Origin: Acidimicrobiia bacterium
GTDB lineage: Bacteria > Actinomycetota > Acidimicrobiia > Acidimicrobiales > CATQHL01
Reading direction: 5' to 3'
DNA length: 33,694 nucleotides
Assembly (NCBI GenBank): GCA_021296435.1
Contig: JAGWAK010000002.1
Span: 1 to 33,694, forward strand
Shown: piece after piece, positions 7,913 through 16,572 of the stretch
How positions within the stretch are numbered: the first letter of the stretch is position 1
Layout: every line of letters begins with the position of its first letter
Position numbers and translations under genes: made by a program
Notes under the pieces: model-generated
What the model was told of the DNA's origin: nothing
Seen by the model: the letters and a program-made list of their open reading frames with translations, nothing else
The model's database searches: none

Positions 7913-8520
7913 TGGCTGGTTCTCTCCGTGATGATGTCGAGGAAGTTCATGACGACCCGGTGGGTGAGCCCCCAAATGGCGTCGCCCTCGTACAAGATGG
8001 AGGGCCACACGTGTTCGCGGCCACCATCCGGGTAACGGACCTCGGAGCGCAGAGCGGGGTCGCGCAGCGCGCGGAGCGACGCCCAGATGTGATATTGCAC
8101 CTCCGCGTTCGTCGAGACCCGGATGTTCTCCTGGTGCCAGGCGACGAAAGGAGAGATGAGGATCGAAGGGATCCGGCGCGTCACCGGGTGCAGGTCGTCG
8201 AGCCGGCCGAGGTACCCGCTGCGCGGAAGGTCGAGCCCCACTTCCTCCCGCAACTCGCGGCGCGCCGTCTCCAGGAGATCCGCATCCGCTGCGTCCCGGT
8301 GTCCGCCGGGGAGCGCCATGTGGCCGGACCACGGGTCGCCGGGGACCTCCGCCCGCCGGACGAACAGCACCTCGAGGTCATGGTCCCGCGGACGGACCAC
8401 GAGCGTCACGGCGGCGTGGCGCTCCGCCGCGCCGGGGTCGACGACCGCGTGACCCGCCGCCGCCAGCCGACGGGCGACCCCCGCCGCGCTCCAGCCTTCG
8501 CTCGCCGACCCTTCGCTCAC
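7909..8520 (-). CDS. NUDIX hydrolase, coenzyme A pyrophosphatase-like
   Basis: The Nudix box is at about residues 73-96, with the core RRELREEVGL supplying the catalytic Glu residues. It is preceded by VLFVRRAEVPGDPWSGHMAL, the Arg-containing segment that marks the CoA-diphosphatase branch (NudL/NUDT7-like). The likely reaction is hydrolysis of CoA or related nucleoside diphosphates to 3',5'-ADP and 4'-phosphopantetheine; the substrate is inferred. I chose GTG 8520, which overlaps the rsgA stop as GTGA and gives 203 residues. The longer frame to 8715 would run inside rsgA with low-complexity sequence. Its own stop overlaps the ATG of the OsmC gene (ATGA), so the three genes are probably translationally coupled. 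It is cytosolic with no membrane segment. Confidence 0.85.
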   Translation of the reverse strand: MSEGSASEGWSAAGVARRLAAAGHAVVDPGAAERHAAVTLVVRPRDHDLEVLFVRRAEVPGDPWSGHMALPGGHRDAADADLLETARRELREEVGLDLPRSGYLGRLDDLHPVTRRIPSILISPFVAWHQENIRVSTNAEVQYHIWASLRALRDPALRSEVRYPDGGREHVWPSILYEGDAIWGLTHRVVMNFLDIITERTSQ

Positions 8521-9488
8521 CGACCTTTCTCCGCCTCGTCGAGGAGGCGCAGGTAGCTCTCCAGCCGCCGCCGCTCGATCTTCCCATCCTCCACGGCCGT
8601 CCGAACCGCGCAATCCGGCTCCACCCGATGGCGACAGTCCGCGAACCGGCAGCGCTCGCCCGTCGCGGCGATCTCGACGAAGCCGTCGGCGAGTTCCGCG
8701 GGATCCAGCCCCCACAGCGCGAGGTACTGCAGGCCGGGCGTGTCGGCTACGTAGCCGCCCGCCGGGTATCGATAGAGCGCCGATGCCACCGTCGTGTGCC
8801 GCCCGCGCCCCCGCCGTTCGCTGATCTCGCCCACGCGCAGGTCGAGTTCCGGCACGAGCGCGTTCAACAGGCTCGACTTCCCCACCCCCGACTGGCCGCT
8901 GAGCACCGTGATCCGTCCCGCGAGGCGTCCGGCGAGCGCCTTCAGCCCCGCCCCCGATTCCACGCTCGTCCGCAGCGTTTCCACGCCGAGCGCCGCGTAC
9001 TGTTCGAGGCCGCCTCCGGTTGCGGATTCCCCGAGGGCAGCGCCGGGGCTCGCCAAGTTCGATGCATGCTCCGCCGGCCCCGTCAGGTCCGCCAGATCCG
9101 TCTTGTTCACGACGAGGAAGGCGTCGATGCCGCTCAGCGCCGCAAGCGCGAGCAGGCGGTCCACCATGAGGAAATCGGGATCGGGCGCCGTTACCGAAAC
9201 GACGACCGCGACTTGGTCCACGTTCGCGACGATCACCTGCTCGCGCCGCTTGGAGACACCGTGCCGGGACAGCGCGCCGCCTCGCGCACGGAGCCGAACG
9301 ATCCGCATCTCGTCGCCGACGCGCTCCAGTTCGACGAGGTCGCCGACCGAGACGATGCGCGAGTCCGTCCGTTTCAGGCGCCCGCGCAGCGACGCCTGGA
9401 CCACAGTCGTCGCATCGTCCACGTGATAGACCCCACCCGCGATTCGCAGCACGCGGCCGACGGTAGCGGAGGGTCCACCGGAGCTCAC
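8517..9488 (-). CDS. rsgA: Ribosome small-subunit biogenesis GTPase RsgA
   Basis: This is a circularly permuted GTPase that checks late 30S maturation. The permuted order is visible: G4 NKTD (128-131) precedes G1 GQSGVGKSS (198-206) and G3 DTPG (249-252). An OB-fold lies in residues 10-70. The C-terminal zinc site has Cys280, Cys285, His287 and Cys293 in the CxxxxCxHxxxxxC spacing. All catalytic elements are intact and the length of 323 residues is normal. The start is GTG 9488; no strong Shine-Dalgarno sequence precedes it. It lies 34 nt behind sufU and overlaps the NUDIX gene. Its place in the suf run probably reflects transcriptional convenience rather than a shared pathway. Confidence 0.95.
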   Translation of the reverse strand: MSSGGPSATVGRVLRIAGGVYHVDDATTVVQASLRGRLKRTDSRIVSVGDLVELERVGDEMRIVRLRARGGALSRHGVSKRREQVIVANVDQVAVVVSVTAPDPDFLMVDRLLALAALSGIDAFLVVNKTDLADLTGPAEHASNLASPGAALGESATGGGLEQYAALGVETLRTSVESGAGLKALAGRLAGRITVLSGQSGVGKSSLLNALVPELDLRVGEISERRGRGRHTTVASALYRYPAGGYVADTPGLQYLALWGLDPAELADGFVEIAATGERCRFADCRHRVEPDCAVRTAVEDGKIERRRLESYLRLLDEAEKGR

Positions 9489-9522
9489 GCTGGGTTGCAG
9501 CTTCCGCCCGGAATCGAGGAGT

Positions 9523-10020
9523 TCACCCGGAGCCGCTGTCCGCGTCCGTCGCGTCGCCCAGTTCCTCGAGACAGTTCCACGCCAGCAGCGCGCACTTTAT
9601 GCGGACCGGAAACTTCGAGACCCCCGCCAGCGTGCGCAGATCGCCGAGGTCGTCGTCCGACAGCATCGCTCCGTCTCCGTGCAGGAGGTGCGTGAACTTC
9701 CCGGAGAGTTCCAGCGCCTGCTCGAGCGACTTCCCCAGCACGCGCCCCGTGAGCATCGACGCCGACGCCTGGCTGATCGAGCATCCGCGGCCCAGGAAGC
9801 GCACCTCCGCGATGCTCCCCCCTTCCACGCGCAACATGAGTTCGATCACGTCGCCGCAAAGGGGGTTGTTCATCGTGATCACATGCGTGGCTTCGTCCAG
9901 GTGCCCCTTGTTACGGGGTTTCCGGTAGTGATCGAGGATGACTTCCTGGTACAGCTGGTTGAGCGACGTAGGGATCTCCCGGTCGATGGTCCCGGGCGTC
10001 CTCGAACGGGGTTCGATCAT
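9523..10020 (-). CDS. sufU: Fe-S cluster assembly sulfurtransferase SufU
   Basis: SufU is the zinc-containing partner that accepts persulfide sulfur from SufS and passes it to the SufBCD scaffold. Its conserved ligands are present: Cys55 and Asp57 in NPLCGDVI, Cys80 in GRGCSISQAS, and Cys143 in RIKCALLAW, matching the Cys/Asp/Cys/Cys set of Bacillus SufU. The insertion between the second and third cysteines (about 95-130) is the SufU-type one, distinguishing it from IscU. I chose ATG 10020, 4 nt after the sufS stop, giving 165 residues; the frame could extend to 10068 inside sufS, but that adds only a Ser/Pro-rich tail. No SufE is present in the window, consistent with a SufU-type system. Confidence 0.93.
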   Translation of the reverse strand: MIEPRSRTPGTIDREIPTSLNQLYQEVILDHYRKPRNKGHLDEATHVITMNNPLCGDVIELMLRVEGGSIAEVRFLGRGCSISQASASMLTGRVLGKSLEQALELSGKFTHLLHGDGAMLSDDDLGDLRTLAGVSKFPVRIKCALLAWNCLEELGDATDADSGSG

Positions 10021-10024
10021 GGGT

Positions 10025-11374
10025 TCAGGCGATGCCGCCGAAGACTTCGGCGGCGAGGGCGAGGCCATCGCACAGCGCGTCGATCTCCTGCGGCGAATTG
10101 TAGAAGTAGAAGCTCGCCCGGGCGGTGGCGCTGATCCCGAAGTGGTCCATCAGCGGCTGGTTGCAATGGTGTCCGGCCCGGATCGCGATTCCCCGCTGGT
10201 CGAGGATCGTGGAGAGGTCGTGCGGATGTACGTCGCCGTACGTGAAGGAGAAGACCGCGGTTCGCTCGTCGCGCGGGCCGTACAGGCGAAGTCCCTCGAT
10301 CCCGTCGAGTCGCTCGAGAGCGGCGCGCTTCAAGGCGTCTTCATGCGAAGCGATCGCATCCGACCCGAGGTCCGCGAGGAAACGGGCGGCTTCGCCGAAG
10401 CCCACGACGCCCGAAATGTTGGGCGTTCCGGCCTCGAACTTGTGCGGAACCTTCGCCCAGGACGATCCCTCGAGCTTCACCTCCGAGATCATCTCGCCCC
10501 CGCCCTGGTACGGAGGCATCTCCTCCAGGAGTTCGCGTCTGGCCCACAGCGCCCCGACGCCGGTGGGACCGCACATCTTGTGGCTGCTGAACGCGTAGAA
10601 GTCGCACCCGAGCTTCGCCACATCGGTGAGCATATGGGGTGCGGCCTGCGCGCCGTCGATGAGCGTCAACGCGCCGGCGGCGTGCGCCCGGTCCACGATC
10701 TCCCGGACCGGATTGACGGTCCCCAGGCTGTTGGAGACGTGCGTACAGGCGACGAGCCGGGGTCGCGTTGCGAGGAGCCGGTCGAGATCGTCCAGGTCGA
10801 GCGTGCCCTCGGGCGTGACGTCGACGAAGCGGAGATCGCACCCCGTGCGGCCTGCGAGCAGTTGCCACGGCACGAGGTTCGAGTGGTGCTCCATCTTCGT
10901 GAGCACGATCTCGTCGCCCGCGCCGATGAACGCGTCCCCCCAACTCGACGCGACGAGGTTCACGGCCTCCGTCGTGCCGCGCGTGAAGACGATCTCCGCC
11001 GCGTCCCCCGTACCCGCATGCGCCGCCACCGCGCGGCGCGCGCCCTCGTAGGCCTCCGTCGCCTCCGCGCTGAGTTGATGCACGCCGCGGTGCACATTGG
11101 CGTGCTGCTCGCGCAGGTAGCGCTCGACCCGGTTCAACACGCGGAGCGGCTGCTGTGAACTCGCCGCGTTGTCCAGGTAGGCCAGGGGGTGGCCGTTGAC
11201 GTCCCGCGAAAGAATGGGAAACTGTGCCCGGATCGCCGCGAGATCCCAGCCGCCATCCTCCGAAGCCTCACCCGAATCGCCGCGGTCGGCGGCCGCGGAG
11301 GGACTCCCGGTCGCAAGCATGCCCGTCGCGTGCCTCGTGTCCGTCAACGCCGCCGTCTCCGCCGTCTTCGCCAT
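10025..11374 (-). CDS. sufS: Cysteine desulfurase SufS
   Basis: This PLP enzyme removes sulfur from L-cysteine as a persulfide and gives alanine. The PLP-binding Lys266 is in SSHKMCGPTGVGALW, and the persulfide-carrying Cys404 is in RAGHHCNQPLM; NAASSQQP and THVSNSLGTVNP are also typical of group II desulfurases. ATG 11374 fits the operon spacing (29 nt after the Rieske gene, GAGGA 11 nt upstream) and gives 449 residues. The first 40 residues are a low-complexity Ala/Thr/Ser/Asp-rich extension before the fold begins at WDLAAIRAQFP. An inner ATG at residue 19 is also possible. The protein also belongs to the family able to release selenium from selenocysteine, which matters for the candidate selenoprotein downstream; that link is speculation. 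Confidence 0.95.
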   Translation of the reverse strand: MAKTAETAALTDTRHATGMLATGSPSAAADRGDSGEASEDGGWDLAAIRAQFPILSRDVNGHPLAYLDNAASSQQPLRVLNRVERYLREQHANVHRGVHQLSAEATEAYEGARRAVAAHAGTGDAAEIVFTRGTTEAVNLVASSWGDAFIGAGDEIVLTKMEHHSNLVPWQLLAGRTGCDLRFVDVTPEGTLDLDDLDRLLATRPRLVACTHVSNSLGTVNPVREIVDRAHAAGALTLIDGAQAAPHMLTDVAKLGCDFYAFSSHKMCGPTGVGALWARRELLEEMPPYQGGGEMISEVKLEGSSWAKVPHKFEAGTPNISGVVGFGEAARFLADLGSDAIASHEDALKRAALERLDGIEGLRLYGPRDERTAVFSFTYGDVHPHDLSTILDQRGIAIRAGHHCNQPLMDHFGISATARASFYFYNSPQEIDALCDGLALAAEVFGGIA

Positions 11375-11403
11375 CGGGGCCCCGGTCCTCGGCTGGGTTC
11401 CGC

Positions 11404-11715
11404 TCAGCCGAGGTCGACCTGAATGTCGTCCCCGTCGATCCGCACATCGAAGCGCCGGACCGGCATGACCGCCGGGAGCGCCCTCGGCGCGCCGGTCGCA
11501 AGGTCGAAGCGCGCCCCGTGGAGGAGGCAGGTGATCTCGCCCGCCTCGACTTCGCCGTCCGAGAGCGGGAACTCCTCGTGGGAGCAGCAGTCCTCGAGCG
11601 CGTAGACCTCGCCCCCGCTCCGGATGAGGGCGATCGCCAGGTCCTCCGCCATCACGCCGCACGTTCCGTTCTCCGGCACGTCGTCCACCCTGGCCACCGT
11701 GACGAATCGGCTCAT
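11404..11715 (-). CDS. Rieske-type [2Fe-2S] ferredoxin in the suf operon
   Basis: This 103-residue soluble protein carries one Rieske site: Cys44-x-His46 in CCSHEEFPL and Cys63-x-x-His66 in CLLHGARFD. The two Cys and two His bind a [2Fe-2S] cluster. The fold and size match ferredoxin components of non-heme dioxygenases and the NirD-like/SUF-linked Rieske proteins that sit between sufD and sufS in several phyla. ATG 11715 overlaps the sufD stop as ATGA, so the two are translationally coupled. No oxygenase or reductase gene is nearby. Its likely role is electron delivery for cluster assembly, or serving as an early client; that is inferred from position. An extra Cys43 adjacent to the first ligand is a small oddity. 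Confidence 0.9.
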   Translation of the reverse strand: MSRFVTVARVDDVPENGTCGVMAEDLAIALIRSGGEVYALEDCCSHEEFPLSDGEVEAGEITCLLHGARFDLATGAPRALPAVMPVRRFDVRIDGDDIQVDLG

Positions 11716-13043
11716 AGCCCGATCTTCTCCTCGATCGCTTCGCGCACGCGCGCTCGCACCCCCTCCATCGGAAGGCGCCCCAGCACCTCGTCGAAGAACC
11801 CGAACACGAGCAGGCGCTCGGCCTGACGCCGCGTGAGGCCGCGGCTCATCAGGTAGAAGAGTTGCCCGTCCTCCACCTGTCCGATCGTCGCCCCGTGCGA
11901 GCAGCGGACATCGTCGGCCTCGATCTCCAGGTTGGGAAGCGCGGAGGCATGAGAGCGCTCGCTCAGCAGCAGGTTGCGGTTCGTCTGGTAGGCGTCCGTG
12001 AGCTGGGCGCCCTTGTCGACCCGGATCAGCCCGCGAAAGACGCTCGAACCCGCGTCCGTCAGGGCCCCCTTGAACAGCAGGTCGCTGTGCGCGTGCGGCG
12101 CCGCGTGATGCTGCAGCGTGTGGTGGTCGAAGTGCTGGTCGGAGTCGCCGAACCAGAGGGCGAGCATCTCGCTGTCGCTCCCGGGGCCGTCGAGACGGCT
12201 CGTGACGTCCGCCCGCGACAGGTCGCCGCCCAGCGCCACATTGAAGGTCACGACCCGCGAGTCGCGGCCCGCGACGACGTGCTGCGTCGAGAACCGCTTC
12301 ACGCCCCGGCCGAAGCGCTGGAGCGCGACGTAATCGATGCCCGCGCCCCCCTCCCCCGTGATCGTCGCTCCGTGAAGCGAAACCGTCTCCGCATCGAGGT
12401 CGTCGGAGAAGAACTCGTCGATGACCGCGGCCCGGGCGCCCGACTCCCCGTACACGAACGAATGAGCCGAGGAGAGCGTCCCCGCCCGTTCGACGACGTG
12501 GAACGCGTGGATCGGCGCCGGCATCTCCACCCCGCGCGGCACGTAGAGGAAGTAGCCTCCGCCCAGGAGAGCGAGGTGCAGCGCCCAGAGCTTCTCCTCC
12601 GCGGGGCCCGGTTGCGCCTCGAGCAGCGCGCGCCTCAGCACCTCCGGATGCCGGTCCGCCGCGTCCCGGATCGAAGACAGGACCACGCCGCTCCGCGCCA
12701 CTTCGGGTTCGAGTTCGAGGTGCGCGACCCGCCCCTCCCGCAGCACGACGACGCCCGCGCGTTCCCCGGAGCGTCCGAGCACCTCGCGCACGTCCGCCGA
12801 CAGCGCTTCCGCCGTTGCGGGGGCCGGGACCACCGGCGTGAGCGCTTCGAAGCCGATCTTCGTGAGGTCCGTGTACCGCCATTCCTCCGACTTCTTCGTC
12901 GGCCAGGGAAGGGAGGTGAACCGTGCCCATGCGGCGGCCCGCGCCACCGCGATCGCTTCCGGCTCCGTCAGCCCGCCGGAAAGCGTATCGAAATCCGCCG
13001 CGGCCAGCGTCGACTCCGCCGGCCCGGCCGTCATCGTGCTCAT
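11712..13043 (-). CDS. sufD: SUF scaffold subunit SufD
   Basis: SufD pairs with SufB to form the scaffold on which Fe-S clusters are built, with SufC dimers driving the shape change. The N-terminal helical part includes LPWPTKKSEEWRYTDLTKIG, a SufD hallmark. The C-terminal core is a right-handed beta-helix that ends with CSHGATIGQVEDGQLFYLMS, holding the conserved His of SufD. The length of 443 residues is typical. ATG 13043 starts the longest reasonable frame; an ATG three codons later is also possible. The gene follows sufB by 49 nt and overlaps the Rieske gene by 4 nt. Confidence 0.95.
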   Translation of the reverse strand: MSTMTAGPAESTLAAADFDTLSGGLTEPEAIAVARAAAWARFTSLPWPTKKSEEWRYTDLTKIGFEALTPVVPAPATAEALSADVREVLGRSGERAGVVVLREGRVAHLELEPEVARSGVVLSSIRDAADRHPEVLRRALLEAQPGPAEEKLWALHLALLGGGYFLYVPRGVEMPAPIHAFHVVERAGTLSSAHSFVYGESGARAAVIDEFFSDDLDAETVSLHGATITGEGGAGIDYVALQRFGRGVKRFSTQHVVAGRDSRVVTFNVALGGDLSRADVTSRLDGPGSDSEMLALWFGDSDQHFDHHTLQHHAAPHAHSDLLFKGALTDAGSSVFRGLIRVDKGAQLTDAYQTNRNLLLSERSHASALPNLEIEADDVRCSHGATIGQVEDGQLFYLMSRGLTRRQAERLLVFGFFDEVLGRLPMEGVRARVREAIEEKIGL

Positions 13044-13092
13044 ATCCTGAGAACCCCTCGTCGTCTGTGTCCGGGAGTGGGAGTGCGGCCTT

Positions 13093-14508
13093 CTATCCGA
13101 CCGACCCTTCCATCTCCAGCTCGATCAGCCGGTTCAGTTCGATCGCGTACTCGAGCGGCAACTCTTTGGCCACCGGCTCGATGAAGCCGCGTACGATCAT
13201 CGCCATCGCCTCCGCCTCGTCGAGCCCCCGACTCATCAGATAGAAGAGCTGCTCGTCGCCGACCTTCGAGACCGTGGCCTCGTGTCCGATCGACGCCGTG
13301 TTCTCATCGATCTCGATATAGGGGTAGGTGTCCGTCCGCGACCGTTCGTCGAGCAGCAGGGCGTCGCACTCGACATTGGACTTCGCGCCCACGGCGCCGT
13401 CATACACCTTGCACAGTCCGCGGTAGGAGGAGCGCCCGAGCCCCTTCGAGATCGACTTCGAGGTGATCTGGGATGTCGTGTTGGGGGCGGCGTGGATCAC
13501 CTTGCCGCCCGTGTCCTGGTGCTGGCCGTCCCCCGCGTACGCGATGGAGAGGATCTCGCCGTGCGCCCGCTCTCCGACCAAGTAGCACGACGGATACTTC
13601 ATCGTGAGCTTCGAGCCCAGGTTCCCGTCGAGCCACTCCATCTTCGCTTCCTCGTGCACGAGCGCCCGCTGCGTGACGAGGTTGTACATGTTGTTCGACC
13701 AGTTCTGGATCGTGGTGTACCGGAAGCGCGCGCCCTTCTTGACCACGATCTCGATGACGCCGGAGTGGAACGAGTCCGTCGAGTAGACCGGCGCCGTACA
13801 GCCCTCGATGTAGTGGGCTTCCGCCCCCTCCTCGCAGATGATGAGGGTGCGCTCGAACTGGCCCATGCGCTCGGCGTTGACCCGGAAGTAGGCCTGGAGC
13901 GGGATCTCCACCTTCACCCCCTTCGGGATGTAGACGAACGACCCGCCCGACCACACGGCCGAGTTGAGCGCGGCGAACTTGTTGTCATGCGTGGGGACGA
14001 TGGTCGAGAAGTACTGCCGAAACAGATCCGGGTGCCTGGCGAGCCCATCCTCGATCGACTCGAAGATCACGCCCTGCTCCTCCCACTGCTCCTTCAGCGA
14101 GTGGTAGACCATCTCGGATTCGTACTGGGCCCCGACCCCGGCGAGCGCCTTCCGCTCGGCCTCGGGAATCCCGAGTTTCTCGAACGTGTCCTTGATCTCC
14201 TGCGGGACATCGTCCCAGGACCGCTCCATCTGGTCCTGCGGCTTGAGATAGAAATAGATCTCGTCGAGCGTGTCCTCGAGCCTCGAGAGGTCGCCGCCCC
14301 ACTTCGGCATCGGCTTCGAGTAATAGACCTCGAGCGCCTTGAGTCGGAACTCGAGCATCCACTCCGGCTCTTCCTTGTGATGCGAGATCTGTCGGACGAT
14401 GTCGTTGGAGAGGCCGGGGACGGCCTTGAAGACGGGCTTGTCCTCCGTGACGAATCCGTACTTGTACTCGTCGAGTCCGAGTCCGCTGATCGTCTCGTTC
14501 CGGGGCAT
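13093..14508 (-). CDS. sufB: SUF scaffold subunit SufB
   Basis: SufB is the main scaffold subunit of the SufBCD complex. Signature segments are SGGSFVYIPKGVKVEIPLQA, EEGAEAHYIEGCTAP and, near the C-terminus, KSNVECDALLLDERS followed by ASIGHEATVSKVGDEQLFYL, which contain the conserved cluster-assembly Cys and the Glu/His region. I chose ATG 14508 because AAGGA lies 6-7 nt upstream and homologous sequence begins there; the ORF could extend to 14604, overlapping sufC with non-homologous residues. The protein has 471 residues, normal for SufB. It follows sufC by 22 nt. No signs of damage. Confidence 0.97.
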   Translation of the reverse strand: MPRNETISGLGLDEYKYGFVTEDKPVFKAVPGLSNDIVRQISHHKEEPEWMLEFRLKALEVYYSKPMPKWGGDLSRLEDTLDEIYFYLKPQDQMERSWDDVPQEIKDTFEKLGIPEAERKALAGVGAQYESEMVYHSLKEQWEEQGVIFESIEDGLARHPDLFRQYFSTIVPTHDNKFAALNSAVWSGGSFVYIPKGVKVEIPLQAYFRVNAERMGQFERTLIICEEGAEAHYIEGCTAPVYSTDSFHSGVIEIVVKKGARFRYTTIQNWSNNMYNLVTQRALVHEEAKMEWLDGNLGSKLTMKYPSCYLVGERAHGEILSIAYAGDGQHQDTGGKVIHAAPNTTSQITSKSISKGLGRSSYRGLCKVYDGAVGAKSNVECDALLLDERSRTDTYPYIEIDENTASIGHEATVSKVGDEQLFYLMSRGLDEAEAMAMIVRGFIEPVAKELPLEYAIELNRLIELEMEGSVG

Positions 14509-14530
14509 GTCAATTCCTTCCTTTACGGCC

Positions 14531-15304
<774 letters not shown>

Positions 15305-15381
15305 TCGTGTCCTCTTGTGTTGCAAAAGGCCGGTCACCCAGGGGCGCCGGCCTGGAACCACAGCGATCAATTCAAGATGAA

Positions 15382-15398
15382 CCGATAACGATTATCGG
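15382..15398. promoter_or_regulatory. Fur-box-like palindrome at the predicted suf transcription start
   Basis: CCGATAACGATTATCGG is a perfect inverted repeat with 7-bp arms and a 3-nt centre. Its core GATAACGATTATC closely resembles the Fur 7-1-7 motif (TGATAATnATTATCA). It covers the predicted start site of suf transcription, a position fit for repression, and stands out as AT-rich in a GC-rich gap. Binding by Fur or another metal or Fe-S sensor is inferred. Confidence 0.5.
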
Positions 15399-15404
15399 CC
15401 GGAC

Positions 15405-15433
15405 AACGTACGCGGCGCGCGGCCCCTTATCAA
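15405..15433 (-). promoter_or_regulatory. Candidate promoter of the suf operon
   Basis: On the minus strand, TTGATA (15433-15428) and TACGTT (15410-15405) are separated by 17 nt. The -35 matches 5 of 6 positions; the -10 keeps the key T, A and final T. Transcription would begin near 15398, giving a leader of about 95 nt to sufC. The call gains support from its place between two palindromes. Confidence 0.4.
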
Positions 15434-15438
15434 GCCTT

Positions 15439-15457
15439 GTTGAGACCCGTTCTCAAC
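15439..15457. promoter_or_regulatory. Second palindrome upstream of the suf -35
   Basis: GTTGAGA and TCTCAAC pair as a perfect 7-bp inverted repeat around CCCGT. The TGAGA...TCTCA arms also fit the Fur 7-1-7 variant TGAGAATnATTCTCA, less closely than the first site. Its centre lies 58 bp from that of the first palindrome, and its edge is 5 nt from the proposed -35. It could serve suf or the divergent oxidoreductase gene. Confidence 0.4.
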
Positions 15458-15537
15458 TGTTGCGGTCGTGTCTCCGCCCACCTCGGAGGGGTCGGCGGCC
15501 CCTGCACGGGCCGCGGTGCGACCGTAGGTTGGCGGCC

Positions 15538-16572
15538 ATGAAAGCGGCCTACTTTGAACGACACGGGGGGCCCGACGTCATCCGCGTCGGAGACCTGCGC
15601 GAGCCGGCGGCCGGCCCAGGCGAAGTGCTGATCCGCGTGCGCGCGGCGGGGCTCAACCACCTCGACCTCTGGACGCGGCGCGGCCTGCCCGGACTCACGC
15701 TGAAGATGCCGCATATCGGCGGGTCGGATGTGGCGGGCGAGATCACGGCGGTCGGGGATGGCGTGGAGGACTGGGGCCCCGGCGACCGGGTCGCGGTGAA
15801 CCCCGGCCTCTGGTGCGCCCGCGCCGACTGCGAGTGGTGCGTCCGTGGCGAGCATCCCCTCTGCGCTTCGTACCGCATCCTCGGCGAACACGTACCCGGC
15901 GGCTTCGCCGAGAAAGTTGCGGTCCCGGCTCGAAACCTGGTCCGGCTCCCCGACGGCTTCCCGTTCGCGACCGCGGCCGTCGCCCCGCTCGTATACCAGA
16001 CGGCATGGCGCGGACTCCTCTCGCGAGGGCGGCTGGCGCCGGGAGAGACGGTCCTCGTCACCGGAGCGTCGGGCGGCGTCTCGACCGCCGCGATCCAGAT
16101 CGCGAAGCACCACGGCGCGCGCGTGTTCGCGGTCACGAGTGGACCGGCGAACGTGCGGCGCGTGGAGGCGCTGGGAGCGGATCTCGCCATCGACCGTCTC
16201 GAGGAGGATTTCTCGCGGCGCGTCTGGGCGGAGACGAAGAAGCGCGGCGTCGATCTCGTCCTCGACAGCGTGGGCGCGGCGACGTGGGAGGGCTGCGTTC
16301 GCACGCTGGCGCGCGCGGGCAGGATGGTCGTCTACGGCGCGACGACGGGACCGAAGGGCACGCTCAACATCGCACGCCTGTTCTGGAGTCAGACATCGAT
16401 CATGGGGACGACGATGGCGACGCGCGCCGAGTTCGAAGCCGTGATGGGGCTCGTGCTGGACGGGACTCTCACGCCGGTCGTCGACGACGTGTGGCCGCTG
16501 GACCGGGCGCGCGAGGCCCACGAGCGGCTGGAGGCCGGGGGAGTCTTCGGGAAGCTCGTCCTCGAGCCGTGA
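15538..16572 (+). CDS. Zinc-binding MDR-superfamily oxidoreductase (alcohol dehydrogenase / quinone reductase type)
   Basis: This medium-chain dehydrogenase has 344 residues. The N-terminal GroES-like domain contains a structural zinc lobe with Cys93, Cys98, Cys101 and Cys109. The usual catalytic zinc Cys of alcohol dehydrogenases is absent, since that segment reads GLNHLDLWTRRG. This is common in quinone-reductase-like and enoyl-reductase-like branches that keep only the structural zinc. The Rossmann domain holds LVTGASGGVSTAAIQIAK, the NAD(P)H-binding loop. ATG 15538 begins the family's typical MKAAYFERHGGPDVI. The substrate is unknown. The stop overlaps the glpD start as GTGA, so the pair is probably co-translated; the gene is divergent from sufC across a 233-nt gap with palindromes. 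Confidence 0.88.
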   Translation: MKAAYFERHGGPDVIRVGDLREPAAGPGEVLIRVRAAGLNHLDLWTRRGLPGLTLKMPHIGGSDVAGEITAVGDGVEDWGPGDRVAVNPGLWCARADCEWCVRGEHPLCASYRILGEHVPGGFAEKVAVPARNLVRLPDGFPFATAAVAPLVYQTAWRGLLSRGRLAPGETVLVTGASGGVSTAAIQIAKHHGARVFAVTSGPANVRRVEALGADLAIDRLEEDFSRRVWAETKKRGVDLVLDSVGAATWEGCVRTLARAGRMVVYGATTGPKGTLNIARLFWSQTSIMGTTMATRAEFEAVMGLVLDGTLTPVVDDVWPLDRAREAHERLEAGGVFGKLVLEP

